Numbered from the stretch's first letter, positions 45,032-55,996 are shown. The stretch is DNA of 64,000 nt from Microbulbifer taiwanensis (GCF_014904815.1 NZ_JACZFR010000049.1:1-64000); one strand, 5' to 3'. A program made the numbers and translations. Notes: a model not told the origin generated them from the sequence alone.

Positions 45032-46071
45032 CAGGCTGATCGGCTCCGATTGAAGGTTTCGCTAGCGGGGCCAGTTCCCACGGAAAGGCGATTAATCAAT
45101 AGCGGCACTGACGCCCAGAGCAGGGCTAGCAGCAGCGCGGCGCCCAGTGGCCAGATATACAGAGATTTCAGCGGGCGGTAGCTCTCGGCCTCCTGCTCAA
45201 CAGGTTCCAGCCGATCCAGCTCGGCGTAGATTTGTGCCAGCTCCTGCGGGCTGTGCGCGCGGAAGTAGCGGCCGCCGGTCTTGTCGGCGATGGCCTGCAG
45301 GGTTTCGCTGTCCAGGTCGCGAGAGGGGTTGATTCTGCGGCTGCCGAAGCGGCTGCCGAGCAGGCCCGGCTGCACCATCTCCTCGGCGCCGACACCGATG
45401 GTATAGACGGTGACACCCGCCTGTTGCGCCAGCTCGGCGGCTTTCAGTGGCGACACCTCGCCGGCGGTGTTGGCGCCGTCGGTCAGCAGTATCAGTACGC
45501 GCTGTTCCGCCGGGCGCTGGGTCAGGCGTTTGACCGACAGGCCGATGGCGTCGCCGATGGCGGTGCCCTGGCCGGCGAAGCCGATCTGCGCCTCTCGCAG
45601 CAGCGTGCCGACGGTTTCGCGGTCGTAGGTCAGTGGCGCCTGCAGATAGGCGCGGGTGCCAAACAGCACCAGGCCCAGGCGATCGCCCTGGCGACGCTCG
45701 ACGAAATCGCCGACCACCTGTTTGACCGCATCGATGCGCATCGCCGGGCGGCCGCCCAGCAGCATATCCGGGGTTTCCATACTGCCGGAAATATCCACCG
45801 CGACAAGCAGGTCGCGTGCACTGCTGACCTGGGAGATGGGTTCGCCATACCACTGGGGTCGCGCCGCGGCCCCGATCAGCAGAATCCAGAGCAGGGTCAA
45901 TAGCAATAGATTCAACAGATTGCCCTGTTCGCCGGAGCCGCGCAGGGACAGCTCCGAATAAAAGGGTACTTTCAGGGCGCTGCTGAGCGGCCTGGCGCGT
46001 GGCAGCAGCCAGCGGGCCAGCAGTGGCAGTGGCAGCAGGGCGAAAACCCAGGGCCAGGCGAACTCAAACAC
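45031..46071 (-). CDS. batA: BatA, VWA-domain membrane protein
   Basis: Protein of 346 residues. N-terminal hydrophobic segments (WVFALLPLPLLARWLL, LLNLLLLTLLWILLIGA), then a VWA domain with the MIDAS motif VAVDISGSMET and LLTDGANTAG, and a C-terminal membrane segment (LYIWPLGAALLLALLW). I start at GTG 46071 (FEFAWPW), which has GGAGG 8 bases upstream and overlaps the previous stop; a frame open to 46173 would overlap the DUF4381 gene. Coupled to batBC by TGATG. Confidence 0.87.
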   Translation of the reverse strand: MFEFAWPWVFALLPLPLLARWLLPRARPLSSALKVPFYSELSLRGSGEQGNLLNLLLLTLLWILLIGAAARPQWYGEPISQVSSARDLLVAVDISGSMETPDMLLGGRPAMRIDAVKQVVGDFVERRQGDRLGLVLFGTRAYLQAPLTYDRETVGTLLREAQIGFAGQGTAIGDAIGLSVKRLTQRPAEQRVLILLTDGANTAGEVSPLKAAELAQQAGVTVYTIGVGAEEMVQPGLLGSRFGSRRINPSRDLDSETLQAIADKTGGRYFRAHSPQELAQIYAELDRLEPVEQEAESYRPLKSLYIWPLGAALLLALLWASVPLLINRLSVGTGPASETFNRSRSA

Positions 46072-46624
46072 GGCTTGCCTCCGCTGCGGTCTGGCCGGCC
46101 GCGGGGAAGGTATCGCCGTGGCCCTGCACCCATTGCATAGCGTAGTCGCGAAATGCCTCGTTGCCGGCCGCATCGGTTGTGTCTTTGCGGTAGAGGTGTT
46201 GCAGCACCACCTGTCTTACTTGGTTAGTGCAGTCGACGACGGCCGTGACCTGCAGAAATTCCAGCCAGGCCTGGCCGGTCAGGTTGCCGCAGGTGGTGCG
46301 GCCGTAGCTGGTGACGGCGACGCGTTTGAGGAGTTCATTGATTTCCTGGGGGGCCACCGGGTCGGCGGTGTCTATCTCTTCGAGAAGTCTGACGGCCTCG
46401 ACGCGATAGCGGTTGTGCAGCTTTTGCCGGCGTTTGTGGCGCAGCCATAAAAAGATGACTGTGGCGCAGGCCAGCAACAGGAGCGCCAGCAACCACCAGC
46501 CGGGAGCGGGCGGCCACCAGCTGATCGGGGCCGGTTCGCGGATATCGCGCAATTGGGCCAGCAGCTCCTGGGCTTCGGGCGACAGCGGCGGCGTGGATTG
46601 CTGCTGTTGGAGAAGTTGTCTCAC
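46064..46624 (-). CDS. DUF4381 protein of the Bat operon
   Basis: Protein of 186 residues. A short N-terminal part, one membrane segment (WWLLALLLLACATVIFLWL, near residues 45-65) and a cytoplasmic helical domain (EINELLKRVAVTSYGRTTCG, WLEFLQ) match DUF4381, usual between the DUF58 gene and batA. The start is GTG 46624 with ggggag upstream; the further open frame to 46666 (MAAIDLRN) is repeat-derived. Its end overlaps batA. Confidence 0.82.
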   Translation of the reverse strand: MRQLLQQQQSTPPLSPEAQELLAQLRDIREPAPISWWPPAPGWWLLALLLLACATVIFLWLRHKRRQKLHNRYRVEAVRLLEEIDTADPVAPQEINELLKRVAVTSYGRTTCGNLTGQAWLEFLQVTAVVDCTNQVRQVVLQHLYRKDTTDAAGNEAFRDYAMQWVQGHGDTFPAAGQTAAEASRV

Positions 46625-46650
46625 GATGCCGGCTCCCCGGTTGTTGCGGA

Positions 46651-46803
46651 GATCGATCGCGGCCAACGGCGGGCGGTCGCCCCGCCGCTCCTACAGGGAG
46701 TGCTGCGGAAAGTATCGAAGTACATTGAATGCAGTCGGTTACCGCTTCGTAGGGTGCGCCGTGCGCACCATTGGGGTCTTTCGGTGCGCACGGCGCACCC
46801 CAC
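46651..46803. repeat. Two repeat families inside the Bat operon
   Basis: gatcgatcgcggcc...gccgctcctaca (46651-46695) and an inverted pair gtagggtgcgccgtgcgcacc/ggtgcgcacggcgcacccc (46748-46803), between the DUF58 and DUF4381 genes. They could slow or partly terminate the transcript. Confidence 0.82.
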
Positions 46804-46823
46804 GGAAGCGGGAATTGGAGGCT

Positions 46824-47789
46824 TCACTTTGCCCGCCTCCGGCGGGTCTGCTGGCGCGCGCCGTAGAATGACAGCAGGGCCGGCATCAGCGGCTGGGTGT
46901 TGTCGAAGTCCAGTAGTGGCAGCCGGTGCTTGCGGCAGAGTTGTTCGACATCCGTGCGGGCCTGGGCCTGCTTTTCGGCAAAGTGTTCGCGCAACGGGCG
47001 GCTGGCCGTGTTCAAAAAGGTGCGGCGGCGGCCGTCGGAGATGGTCAATGGCTGGGCCGGTAGTTGCCGTTCCAGCGGGTCGGCGATGCGAATCACCTGC
47101 AGGTCGGCGTGGCGGGTCAGCAGGTAAAGTGGTTGGGAGCAGCGATGGTCCAGGTCGTGGCAGTCGCTGATCAGGAAGAGGGCGCTGCCGGGGCGGGCGA
47201 TGCGGCGCGCCTCCTCGAGCAGCGTTTTCATCGACTGACTCCCGCTTTCGGCAATGGGGCTCGTCAGTTCGCCCGCGCGGGCGACTATGGTGTGGATCAT
47301 CGCCAGCACCGCGTGGTGGCTGCGGCGCGGGCGCACAGTGTCTATGCCGTCGTCGGCAAAGAGCAGCGCGCCTATGCGATCACTGTGTTGCAGGCCAGCC
47401 CAGCCGAGGGCAGCGGCTATACCGCTGGCGGCGACAGACTTGAACGCCAGGTGGCTGCCGAAAAACATCGGTGAGCGCAGGTCGAGCAGTATGACCACGG
47501 GTCTCTCCCGCTCCTCCTGGTACAGCTTGGTATGGGTTGCCCCGGTGCGTGCGGTCACGCGCCAGTCGATGGAGCGCACGTCGTCGCCGGGCTGGTAGTC
47601 GCGCACTTCCTCGAAGTTCATGCCGCGGCCGCGGTAGCGGGTGAGCAGGCCGCCGGCCTGGTCGCTGCGGGCCAGGCGGGGCCTGAACAGCTGCAGCTGG
47701 CGGGCGACATGGCGCAGCTGCACCAGCGGCTCCACCTGGGGGTAGGCGCCGCGGAGTTCCAGTTCTTTGTGGTTCAATGCTTCGACCAA
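46824..47789 (-). CDS. DUF58 protein of the MoxR-Bat operon
   Basis: Protein of 321 residues. The DUF58 signature RYRGRGMNFEEVRDYQPGDD and IDWRVTARTG (near residues 52-85) is complete, followed by a VWA-like region (VILLDLRSPM, LFLISDCHDL). DUF58 proteins are constant partners of MoxR ATPases. The start appears to be TTG 47789, the only initiation codon near the family N-terminus; no ATG is available before residue 57. Upstream is a repeat between it and moxR. Confidence 0.85.
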   Translation of the reverse strand: MVEALNHKELELRGAYPQVEPLVQLRHVARQLQLFRPRLARSDQAGGLLTRYRGRGMNFEEVRDYQPGDDVRSIDWRVTARTGATHTKLYQEERERPVVILLDLRSPMFFGSHLAFKSVAASGIAAALGWAGLQHSDRIGALLFADDGIDTVRPRRSHHAVLAMIHTIVARAGELTSPIAESGSQSMKTLLEEARRIARPGSALFLISDCHDLDHRCSQPLYLLTRHADLQVIRIADPLERQLPAQPLTISDGRRRTFLNTASRPLREHFAEKQAQARTDVEQLCRKHRLPLLDFDNTQPLMPALLSFYGARQQTRRRRAK

Positions 47790-47799
47790 GGTGATTTTT

Positions 47800-47842
47800 C
47801 CCTCTCCCCCGGCCCCTCTCCCGCAAGCGGGCGAGGGGGAAC
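47800..47842. repeat. cctctcccgc palindromic repeat
   Basis: ccctctcccccggcccctctcccgc-aagc-gggcgaggggg, the same module as 13319-13358, filling the gap between moxR and the DUF58 gene. Confidence 0.8.
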
Positions 47843-48814
47843 TCAGATCGCCGGCACCTGATTCAGCAGCCGCGCAATCACCTGGTCGGCGGTGACGCCG
47901 GCGGCTTCGGCTTCGAAACTGAGCAGCAGGCGGTGACGCAATATGTCCGGGGCCACTTCCATCACATCGTCCGGGGTGACGAAGTCGCGGCCGGCGAGCC
48001 AGGCGCGGGCGCGGGCGCAGCGGTCCAGTGCAATGGTGGCTCGCGGGCTTGCACCAAAATCTAGCCAGGATGCCAGCTCGCTGTCATACTTCGCCGGCTC
48101 GCGTGTAGCAATGACAAGTTGGACAGTATAGGTCTCCACCGCCTCCACCATCTGCATCTCCAGGATCTGGCTGCGGGCGCGGAAAATGGTTTCCTGGCTG
48201 ATCAGGTCGGAAGGGCGATTTTCGCCAAGGCTTGCCTCGGATCTGGCCAGGCGCAAAATTTTCGCTTCCGCGTCGGCACCCGGATAGGCAAGATTCACCT
48301 GCATGAGGAACCTGTCCAATTGTGCCTCCGGCAGCGGATAGGTCCCTTCCTGTTCTATGGGATTTTGTGTCGCCATCACCAGGAATAAATCCGGTAGCGG
48401 ATAGGTCTTGCGGCCCACGCTGATCTGGCGCTCGGCCATGGCCTCGAGCAGTGCCGACTGCACTTTGGCCGGCGCGCGGTTGATCTCGTCGGCCAACACC
48501 AGGTTGTGGAATACAGGCCCGGGCTGAAAATGGAACTCTCCGGTTTCCGGTCGGTAGATATCGGTGCCGGTAATATCTGCCGGCAACAGGTCCGGCGTAA
48601 ATTGGACGCGATGGAAATCACCCTCAATAGCCTCGCCCAGCGTTTTGATCGCCTTGGTTTTGGCCAGCCCCGGCGCCCCCTCCACCAACAGGTGGCCGTC
48701 CGCCAGCAGGGCAATCAGTATGCGGTTGACCAGGGTCTCCTGGCCGATGATCTGCTGCCCCAGCCAGTCGCCCAGGGCGATGATACGTTCCCTGGTGTTT
48801 CGGTTTGCTTCCAT
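47843..48814 (-). CDS. MoxR family AAA+ ATPase
   Basis: Protein of 323 residues. Walker A EGAPGLAKTKAIKTLG (near 45-60), Walker B LVLADEINRAP, sensor 1 FLVMATQNPIEQEGTY and the arginine-finger region EAQLDRFLMQ are complete. MoxR ATPases act as chaperones with VWA partner proteins, here DUF58, BatA and BatB. It is the first gene of the leftward operon moxR-DUF58-DUF4381-batA-batBC-batD. Confidence 0.93.
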   Translation of the reverse strand: MEANRNTRERIIALGDWLGQQIIGQETLVNRILIALLADGHLLVEGAPGLAKTKAIKTLGEAIEGDFHRVQFTPDLLPADITGTDIYRPETGEFHFQPGPVFHNLVLADEINRAPAKVQSALLEAMAERQISVGRKTYPLPDLFLVMATQNPIEQEGTYPLPEAQLDRFLMQVNLAYPGADAEAKILRLARSEASLGENRPSDLISQETIFRARSQILEMQMVEAVETYTVQLVIATREPAKYDSELASWLDFGASPRATIALDRCARARAWLAGRDFVTPDDVMEVAPDILRHRLLLSFEAEAAGVTADQVIARLLNQVPAI

Positions 48815-49147
48815 AGCGTTAGCGTCTGCCCTATTAGTGTCACTTCTGTTGCGAATGATCCTGTCCCCGTCCGCCCGGACGGCTATCTATCATCTTCTAT
48901 ATATAGTCGCCGCCAATTCGGCGGACGTGTTGATTTTAGCGGCACCTGTTACAGAGGCAAGCGCCGGGCTGCCGGTAGACCCCTGTCACTGTGCAAAGTT
49001 CAGCCAGGGGTGGCGCCAGGAGTTGATTCGGCAAAATTTTAGATACCTGTTGCGGTGAAATCACCGGGGCGGGGATGAGACGACAGTTATTTCGGATCTG
49101 GAGCAGCCGGAGCCGATGTTAAAAAGAAAGAACTCGGGAGGTTCTGC
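48815..49147. promoter_or_regulatory. Divergent intergenic region moxR / gdh
   Basis: 333 bases carrying control signals for two divergent units. Visible are the palindrome cgtccgcccggacgg (about 48868-48882) followed by an AT-rich tatctatcatcttctatatatag (about 48882-48904), which is the best promoter-like segment. A strong GGGAGG precedes gdh (49136-49141). I cannot assign -35/-10 boxes with confidence. Confidence 0.35.
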
Positions 49148-52100
49148 GTGAATATGGCGACGGTTATCACCGACAGCCGCGAAGAATTGGTGGCGCAGGT
49201 CAGCGCATTGATTCGGGAAAAGTTGGCGGAGCAGGCGGGGCCGGTTGTGGCTTTTGCCGAGCAGTTTCTGCACCAGTATCCACTGGAGGATCTGGCGGGC
49301 CGACGATTGGTCGATATCTACGGTTGTATCTACAGCTGGTGGAACTTTATCCAGCAGCGCTCCGGTGACAAGCCCAAGGTGCGGGTATTCAACCCGCGTC
49401 TGGAAGATGACGGCTGGGAGTGTACCCACACGGTGGTGGGGGTACTGCAGCGGGATATGCCTTTCCTGGTGGACTCGGTGCGTATCGAAATCAACCGCCG
49501 CGATACGGTGATCCACTCCATCAAGAGTACGGTGCTGCAGCTGCAGCGCAGTAAGGGCGGCAAGTTGCAGAAGCTGCTGCCGCCGCGCTGTGAAGCCCCG
49601 GATGAACCGGCCCAGGAGAGTATATCCAGTGAGGCGTTGATCTATGTGGAGATCAACCTGGATACCTCTGTGGACTTTGCTTCCAGTCTGGCCTCGGCGC
49701 TGCAGGACGTGCTCGGCGATGTGGAGCTGGTGGTGGACGACTATGTGCCCATGCTCGACACCTGTAGTGCCATGGAGGATCAGCTGCACTCCGGCCTTGG
49801 GGGCAAGGGCCCAGCCGAGGGCGACGCCCACCTGCAGGAGGCCTGTGCCTTCCTGCAGTGGATGCGCGACGGCAATTTTACCTTCCTCGGCTACCGCGAG
49901 TACGAATTCTGCCAGCAGGGCGACAAGAAAATCCTCTGTGAGGTGGAGCAACGCCGCCTGGGAATCTTCAAGAAACTGGAAGAGCCGGCGGAGCCGACCC
50001 CGGAGGCCGCCTTCAATGCGGGCAAGCAGAAGTTCTACCAGGGGCCCAACTTCCTCACCTTCGCCAAGTCGTCGGTGAAGTCGCGGGTGCACCGCGCCGC
50101 CTACTCAGACTACGTGACCATCAAGCGCTACAACGCCGAAGGAGAGGTGATCGGCGAGTCGGCCTTTATGGGGCTCTACACCTCGCCCGTGTACACCGAG
50201 AGCCCGGTCAAGATCCCGATTATCCGCCGCAAGATGGCCTCGATCATCGAATCCAGTGGCCTGGCACCCCACAGCCACGACGGCAAGGCCCTGCGCCGCA
50301 TACTGGATACCTTCCCCCGCGACGAGCTGTTCCAGAGCAGCACCCAGGAGCTGTTCGATACGGTGATGGGTGTGCTGTCGATGAACGAGCGCGCGCATAT
50401 CCGCCTGTTTATGCGCCGCGACCCCTTCGGCAAGTTTGTAACCGCAACTGTCTATGTGCCGCGGGAGCAGTTCACCAGCAGCGTGCGCGAGCTGATCTGC
50501 GCGCATATTGCCCGGGCCATCAAGGCCAGAGAATCCGATTTCACTACTTATTTTTCTGAATCCATCCTCGCGCGGGTGCACTTCGTGTTCCGCGTCTCCC
50601 CGAGTGAGCCGGTGGATATCGATATGGCGCGACTGGAGGCGCAGATCGTGGATATAACCCGCTCCTGGGAAGACGTATTGCAAAGATCTCTGATCGAAAG
50701 TCACGGCGAGGAAGAGGGCGGCCGTCTCAACAGCGTTTACGGCCGCGCCTTCCCCGCCGGTTATCGCGAGGATTTTGAACCGCGCATCGCGGTACAGGAT
50801 GTGGCGGCTATCGAGGACTTGAACGAAAACAACCGGGTGGCAATGAGTTTCTACCAGCCGGTGGGCGCTGCCGCCGGTAGCCTGCGCTTCAAGGTGTTCA
50901 ACTGGGGCAGCGGCCTGACCCTGTCCGACGTGATCCCGGTGCTGGAGCACCTCGGGCTGCGGGTGATTGGCGAGTTCCCCTATACGATACGCCCGGCCGG
51001 TAAAACCGATGTGTGGATGCACGAGTTTCACCTGGAGTTCGGCCTGCCCACGCGCGTCGATGCCCAGGCATCCCGGGGCCTCTTCCAGGACGCCTTCGCC
51101 GCCATCTGGAGCAATGTGGCCGAGAGCGATGCCTTCAACCGCCTGGTGCTGGCGGCGCGCCTGAACTGGCGCGAGGTCTCCATGCTACGCGCCTACGCCC
51201 GCTACCTGAAGCAGACCAAGTTCAGCGCCAGCCAGGAATATATCGCCGCAACCCTGGCCAACCATGTGGAGATCACCCGCAACCTGGTGGCCCTGTTCCG
51301 CGCCATGTTCGACCCGCGTGTCAGCAGTGGCAAGGGTGACCAGACCCGTATCGAGCGGCTGATCAAGAAGGTTCACGAAGGCCTCGACGGTGTTGACAAC
51401 CTGAACGAGGACCAGGTGATCCGCCGTTATCTGGAGCTGATACTGGCCACATTGCGCACCAACGCCTTCCAGCCGGGCGAAGACGGCCAGCCCAAGGACT
51501 ATATCTCGATCAAGTTCAGCCCGCGCAATATCCCGGGTATTCCCGAACCGCGCCCGGAATTCGAGATCTTCGTCTACTCGCCGCGGGTGGAGGGCGTGCA
51601 CCTGCGCGGTGGCAAGGTGGCGCGCGGTGGCCTGCGCTGGTCCGATCGCCTGGAGGATTTTCGCACCGAAATCCTGGGGCTGGTCAAGGCACAGAATGTG
51701 AAAAACGCGGTGATTGTGCCCGCCGGGGCCAAGGGCGGCTTCGTGGTGCGCCAGCCGCCGGAGGACACCAGTCGCGAGGCGATCATCGAGTCGGGTATCG
51801 CCTGCTACAAGACGTTTATCCGCGGCCTGCTGGATATTACCGACAACCTGAAAGACGGCGAAATTGTACCGCCGGAGCAGGTGGTGCGCCGCGACGACGA
51901 TGACCCCTACCTGGTGGTGGCAGCGGACAAGGGTACGGCCACTTTCTCCGATATCGCCAACGGCATCGCCGCCGAGTACGACTTCTGGCTCGGCGACGCC
52001 TTTGCGTCCGGCGGAAGCCAGGGCTATGACCACAAGAAGATGGGTATCACCGCCCGCGGCGCCTGGGTGTCCGTGCAGCGCCATTTCCGCGAAATGGGCG

Positions 52101-54055
52101 TGGATGTGCAGAAGGAGGACTTCTCCGTTATCGGTGTCGGCGATATGGCCGGCGATGTCTTTGGCAACGGCATGCTGCTGTCCGAGCACATCTGCCTGAA
52201 GGCCGCCTTCAACCACCTGCATATCTTTATCGACCCCAATCCCGATGCGGCGGCCAGCTTCGCCGAGCGCAGGCGACTGTTCGAACTGCCGCGTTCGAGC
52301 TGGACGGATTACCAGCAGAAACTCATTTCCAAGGGCGGTGGTATCTTCGAGCGCCGCGCCAAGTCGATCAAGATCACCCCGGAAATGAAGGCCGCCTTCG
52401 CGATTGAGGCGGACCAGCTGAACCCGAATGAATTAATCAGCGCGCTACTGCGCGCGCCGGTGGACCTGATCTGGAACGGCGGTATCGGCACCTACGTCAA
52501 GGCCAGCACCGAGTCCCATGCTGAGGTGGGGGACAAGTCCAACGATCACTTGCGCATCGACGGTCGCGAGCTGCGCGCCAAGGTGTTCGGCGAAGGTGGC
52601 AACCTGGGCATGACCCAGCGCGGGCGCATCGAGTTCGCCCTCTCCGGCGGCCGCTGTAACACCGACTTTATCGACAATGCCGGCGGCGTGGACTGTTCCG
52701 ACCACGAGGTGAATATCAAGATCCTCCTCAACAAGGTGGTGGCCAATGGTGACCTGACCGACAAGCAGCGCAACCAGCTGCTGGAGGAGATGACCGATTC
52801 CGTGGCCGAACTGGTGCTGGACAACAACTACGACCAGACCAGCGCGCTCAGCGTGGCGGAATACCAGGTGCCCGCGCGACTGGACGAGTATCGCCGCACC
52901 ATCAACGCACTGGAGAGCGAGGGGCGCCTCAACCGGGCCCTGGAGTTTATCCCCGATAACGAACAGATCACCGAGCGCCAGAACAAGGGGCAGTTCCAGT
53001 ACCTGACGCGCCCAGAGCTGTCGGTGCTGATTTCCTATGTGAAGGTAAAGCTGAAGGAGGAGCTGCTCGGGGCCGAGCTCATCGACAACCAGCGCGTGCA
53101 GGAGGCGGTGGAGTCCGCCTTCCCGGCGGAACTGGTGGCCCGCTACCGGGAGCTGGTCTACGACCACCCGCTGCGCCGTCAGATAGTCTCAACCCAGGTG
53201 GCCAATGAGATGGTCAACAATATGGGGATTACCTTCTATCACCGTATCAGCAGTGCCACCGGGGCTGATATCAACGCCGTGGCTGCGGCCTATATCAGCG
53301 CCCGCGACGTTTACCTGATGCCGGAGTTCCAGGATCAGGTGGCGCTGCTGGACTACCGGGTGCCGGCGAAGCTGCAGATAGAGCTGACGAACTCGATGAT
53401 TGGGCGCGTGCGCCGCGCCACGCGCTGGTTTATCCGCAACCGTCGCAACGAACTGGAGCCGGCGCAGAACCGCGCGCTGTTCCAGGAGTCGGTGCAGCGG
53501 GTGATCAAGGGACTACCGGAAGTGCTCTCCGGCGAGCCGCGCCGCGACTGGGAGTCCCGCTACCAGACGCTGCTGGAGGCCAAGGTGCCGGAACAGGTGG
53601 CACTGTTGGCCGCGTCGCCTACCTATCTCTACTCGGCACTGGGTATTTCCGAATCCGCGCGTACCAGTGAGCGGCCGGTGGAGGAGGTGGCAACTGTCTA
53701 CTTCCGCATCGCGGATGCGCTGAAGTTGCATTGGTTCGGTACCCTGATTATCGATCTGCCGGTGGAGAGTTTCTGGCAGGCCCAGGCCCGCGAGACCTGT
53801 ATGGACGACCTGGACAGCCAGCTCGCCAGCCTGGCGGTGCACATACTACGCCTCGCCAACGAGGCAGATATGGACCTGGATGGTGCAATGTCCCGCTGGA
53901 GCGCTATCATGGCGCCCGCAATCCAGCGCTGGAACAGCCTGGTTGCGGAGCTGAAGGCGACATCGGTGAGCGACTTCGCGATGTTTACCGTGGCGCTGCG
54001 GGAACTGATGTACCTGGCCAACGCCACCGCGGACCAGGGATCCCTGGCAGAGTAG
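49148..54055 (+). CDS. gdhB: NAD-specific glutamate dehydrogenase, large (about 180 kDa) type
   Basis: Protein of 1635 residues, the length of the large NAD-GDH of Pseudomonas and Streptomyces (about 1620-1650). It oxidatively deaminates glutamate to 2-oxoglutarate. N-terminal ACT-like region ([18 protein letters not shown]) and the catalytic block [13 protein letters not shown] (near residue 857, substrate Lys) with the [20 protein letters not shown] segment before it, then [18 protein letters not shown] in the NAD domain. GTG 49148 is chosen because GGGAGG is 6 bases upstream; ATG 49154 would be 12 away. Single gene, with pyrD behind. Confidence 0.96.
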   Translation: MNMATVITDSREELVAQVSALIREKLAEQAGPVVAFAEQFLHQYPLEDLAGRRLVDIYGCIYSWWNFIQQRSGDKPKVRVFNPRLEDDGWECTHTVVGVLQRDMPFLVDSVRIEINRRDTVIHSIKSTVLQLQRSKGGKLQKLLPPRCEAPDEPAQESISSEALIYVEINLDTSVDFASSLASALQDVLGDVELVVDDYVPMLDTCSAMEDQLHSGLGGKGPAEGDAHLQEACAFLQWMRDGNFTFLGYREYEFCQQGDKKILCEVEQRRLGIFKKLEEPAEPTPEAAFNAGKQKFYQGPNFLTFAKSSVKSRVHRAAYSDYVTIKRYNAEGEVIGESAFMGLYTSPVYTESPVKIPIIRRKMASIIESSGLAPHSHDGKALRRILDTFPRDELFQSSTQELFDTVMGVLSMNERAHIRLFMRRDPFGKFVTATVYVPREQFTSSVRELICAHIARAIKARESDFTTYFSESILARVHFVFRVSPSEPVDIDMARLEAQIVDITRSWEDVLQRSLIESHGEEEGGRLNSVYGRAFPAGYREDFEPRIAVQDVAAIEDLNENNRVAMSFYQPVGAAAGSLRFKVFNWGSGLTLSDVIPVLEHLGLRVIGEFPYTIRPAGKTDVWMHEFHLEFGLPTRVDAQASRGLFQDAFAAIWSNVAESDAFNRLVLAARLNWREVSMLRAYARYLKQTKFSASQEYIAATLANHVEITRNLVALFRAMFDPRVSSGKGDQTRIERLIKKVHEGLDGVDNLNEDQVIRRYLELILATLRTNAFQPGEDGQPKDYISIKFSPRNIPGIPEPRPEFEIFVYSPRVEGVHLRGGKVARGGLRWSDRLEDFRTEILGLVKAQNVKNAVIVPAGAKGGFVVRQPPEDTSREAIIESGIACYKTFIRGLLDITDNLKDGEIVPPEQVVRRDDDDPYLVVAADKGTATFSDIANGIAAEYDFWLGDAFASGGSQGYDHKKMGITARGAWVSVQRHFREMGVDVQKEDFSVIGVGDMAGDVFGNGMLLSEHICLKAAFNHLHIFIDPNPDAAASFAERRRLFELPRSSWTDYQQKLISKGGGIFERRAKSIKITPEMKAAFAIEADQLNPNELISALLRAPVDLIWNGGIGTYVKASTESHAEVGDKSNDHLRIDGRELRAKVFGEGGNLGMTQRGRIEFALSGGRCNTDFIDNAGGVDCSDHEVNIKILLNKVVANGDLTDKQRNQLLEEMTDSVAELVLDNNYDQTSALSVAEYQVPARLDEYRRTINALESEGRLNRALEFIPDNEQITERQNKGQFQYLTRPELSVLISYVKVKLKEELLGAELIDNQRVQEAVESAFPAELVARYRELVYDHPLRRQIVSTQVANEMVNNMGITFYHRISSATGADINAVAAAYISARDVYLMPEFQDQVALLDYRVPAKLQIELTNSMIGRVRRATRWFIRNRRNELEPAQNRALFQESVQRVIKGLPEVLSGEPRRDWESRYQTLLEAKVPEQVALLAASPTYLYSALGISESARTSERPVEEVATVYFRIADALKLHWFGTLIIDLPVESFWQAQARETCMDDLDSQLASLAVHILRLANEADMDLDGAMSRWSAIMAPAIQRWNSLVAELKATSVSDFAMFTVALRELMYLANATADQGSLAE

Positions 54056-54073
54056 CTGGCGTACCGGAACTCG

Positions 54074-54101
54074 CGTAGGGTGCGCCATGCGCACCCTACG
54101 G
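54074..54101. repeat. GTAGGGTGCGCC-family perfect palindrome
   Basis: cgtagggtgcgc-catg-cgcaccctacg, an almost perfect hairpin between gdhB and pyrD. It could act as a transcript-stabilising or weak terminating structure. Confidence 0.85.
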
Positions 54102-54125
54102 AGAATGACGGAAATAAGGAAGGAA

Positions 54126-55151
54126 ATGTACTCACATCTGCGCAAGGCCCTGTTCGCGCTAGACCCCGAGCGGGCCCACCACCTGTCGCTGGATGCCATT
54201 GGCGCCGCAGAGCGCCTGGGGCTGATGTCGCTGTTCAGTAAGCCAGTGGCGGACGACCCGGTGGAATTGATGGGCCTGACCCTGCCGAATCCGGTGGGGC
54301 TGGCCGCCGGGCTCGACAAGAATGCCCAGGCGTTCAATGGCCTGGGGGCACTGGGTTTCGGCTTCGTCGAAGTCGGCACCGTGACGCCGCGCCCGCAACC
54401 GGGCAATCCGCAGCCGCGCCTGTTCCGGTTGGAAGAGGCAGAGGCGATCATCAACCGCATGGGCTTCAATAACCTGGGTGTGGATTACCTGGTGCAGAGG
54501 GTTGTGCGGCGCCGCTATGGCGGTGTGCTGGGTATCAATGTGGGCAAGAATCTTGATACGCCGGTGGAGAAGGCGGCGGACGACTACTGCCTGTGTATGG
54601 AGAAGGTGTACACCCACGCGGATTACATCACCGCCAATGTCTCGTCGCCGAATACCAAGGGCCTGCGCGACCTGCAGTTTGGCGACAGCCTGAACCGTCT
54701 GCTGGGCTCTATCAAGGAGAAGCAGCAGCAGTTGGCGCAATTGAACGACCGCTACGTACCGCTGGCCGTGAAGATAGCTCCGGATATCGAAGGCGACGCC
54801 GTGGCGCAGATTGCCGAGGCACTGCGCGAATTTGAAATCGACGGTGTTATTGCCACCAATACCACCATCGATAAATCCACGGTAGCGCATTTACCTCACG
54901 GCAGTGAGGAGGGCGGCTTGAGCGGAAAACCGCTGCAGGAAAAGTCCACCGAAGTGATTGCGCAGCTGGCAAGGGAATTGCGCGGGCAGATTCCGATTGT
55001 CGGTGTGGGTGGAATCTTTGACGGCGATAGCGCAGCGGAAAAGATTCGCGCGGGTGCGACGGCGGTGCAGATCTATACCAGCTTTATTTACCGCGGCCCG
55101 GCGGTGATCCGGGAGGCCGCCGAGGCCATAGCGCTGTTGCGTAGGAGCTAG
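54126..55151 (+). CDS. pyrD: Dihydroorotate dehydrogenase (quinone), class 2
   Basis: Protein of 341 residues (E. coli PyrD 336). It oxidises dihydroorotate to orotate with quinone at the inner membrane. Motifs are [15 protein letters not shown] (N-terminal membrane helix region), [53 protein letters not shown] (catalytic Ser region) and [16 protein letters not shown] start at ATG 54126 behind aaggaagga; the open frame to 54087 is repeat-derived. Confidence 0.96.
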   Translation: MYSHLRKALFALDPERAHHLSLDAIGAAERLGLMSLFSKPVADDPVELMGLTLPNPVGLAAGLDKNAQAFNGLGALGFGFVEVGTVTPRPQPGNPQPRLFRLEEAEAIINRMGFNNLGVDYLVQRVVRRRYGGVLGINVGKNLDTPVEKAADDYCLCMEKVYTHADYITANVSSPNTKGLRDLQFGDSLNRLLGSIKEKQQQLAQLNDRYVPLAVKIAPDIEGDAVAQIAEALREFEIDGVIATNTTIDKSTVAHLPHGSEEGGLSGKPLQEKSTEVIAQLARELRGQIPIVGVGGIFDGDSAAEKIRAGATAVQIYTSFIYRGPAVIREAAEAIALLRRS

Positions 55152-55182
55152 GGCGCGGGCAGAGCGAAACCTGGAAAAATTG

Positions 55183-55243
55183 AAAAAGCACTGTCTCCGG
55201 GAGTCAGCCAGGCTGACTCCCGGAGTTAAATCTCAGTGCTTTT
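55183..55243. terminator. Strong bidirectional terminator pyrD / rmf
   Basis: CTCCGGGAGTCAGCC (55195-55209) pairs with GGCTGACTCCCGGAG (55211-55225), nested in AAAAGCACTG/CAGTGCTTTT (about 55184-55193 and 55234-55243). A-tract left and T-tract right make it work in both directions, as suits two convergent genes. Confidence 0.92.
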
Positions 55244-55266
55244 GAAATGGTCTGGGCCGGATGCCC

Positions 55267-55518
55267 TTACGCGGTACTCCAGCCGTCGGGATGTTGAACC
55301 TCCGAGCTTACCGTACTGAAGGTCTCCAGTTTCTGCGCAGTGGTTGAACCTCCAAACCCGCTCCAGTAATCCTCGCGACCCTCACGCCAGCCATTGACCC
55401 ACGCCTGGTGAAGATCCCCATTTTCATGAGGGCAACTTTCCATGGCTTTGTTTTGGGTGGCGGCCAGGTAGCCCTTGTAAAAGGCTCTTTCGGACTGGTT
55501 ACGTTTTTGGCGTTTCAT
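55267..55518 (-). CDS. rmf: Ribosome modulation factor with C-terminal extension
   Basis: Protein of 83 residues (E. coli RMF 55). MKRQKRNQSERAFYKGYLAA and the later WVNGWREGREDYW match the RMF core (MKRQKRDRLERAHQRGY ... WLGGWREAMAD). RMF dimerises 70S ribosomes into inactive 100S particles in stationary phase. The C-terminal ~30 residues (from GFGGSTTAQ) are an extension with no counterpart in E. coli. ATG 55518 is the family start; a frame open to 55656 continues upstream but is not homologous. Confidence 0.88.
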   Translation of the reverse strand: MKRQKRNQSERAFYKGYLAATQNKAMESCPHENGDLHQAWVNGWREGREDYWSGFGGSTTAQKLETFSTVSSEVQHPDGWSTA

Positions 55519-55996
55519 CGTATGCAGTACCTCTTTGTGTAGGTGCATATGGCTCTTGCGGATAGGCACTACTGGCACTATCGCGAGTGGTTTTTTAACG
55601 TTTTTTACACCTGTATTTCTAAGCTTAGTGAATGTTTCAGTCGGGTTGCCAGGCACCTCACTATTTGGACCACTCTATGGACAAGAATACTGTGAGGCCG
55701 GGCAAATCAAAAAAGCGCTCGCCGCGACGCACTGTTTCATTGGCTGAGCCGCCGTCTCCCTAGCTGAGCGGGTGGGCTGGCTCCTAAAAGCTAGCGGAAA
55801 TGAGCGCAGACCTCAGTAGAGCAAAATGTGATTAGTGTGTGAACGAACACTTTTGTCTTAAGGTGGCGCCTGATATAAGGATTGTGTATAGGCCCGGGAA
55901 CCTGATAGTTATCCTTGCGCCAGAAAAGAGAATTCTGTGCCTGACGGTGGCCGAGGGACGGGAACAAATGCAGTCCCGACGAGTGAGTAAGAGATT
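55519..55996. other. Intergenic region rmf / rlmKL
   Basis: 478 bases between divergent genes. The left part is AT-rich with runs of A and T (aaccactcgcgatagtgcc and gtttttta around 55575-55605) and likely carries the rmf promoter on the minus strand. I recognise no gene; frames open over it lack ribosome sites and homology. Confidence 0.4.

Noticed and set aside
46624-46666. Earlier start of the DUF4381 gene (MAAIDLRN)
   Set aside because: These codons are part of a dispersed repeat; GTG 46624 has ggggag upstream.
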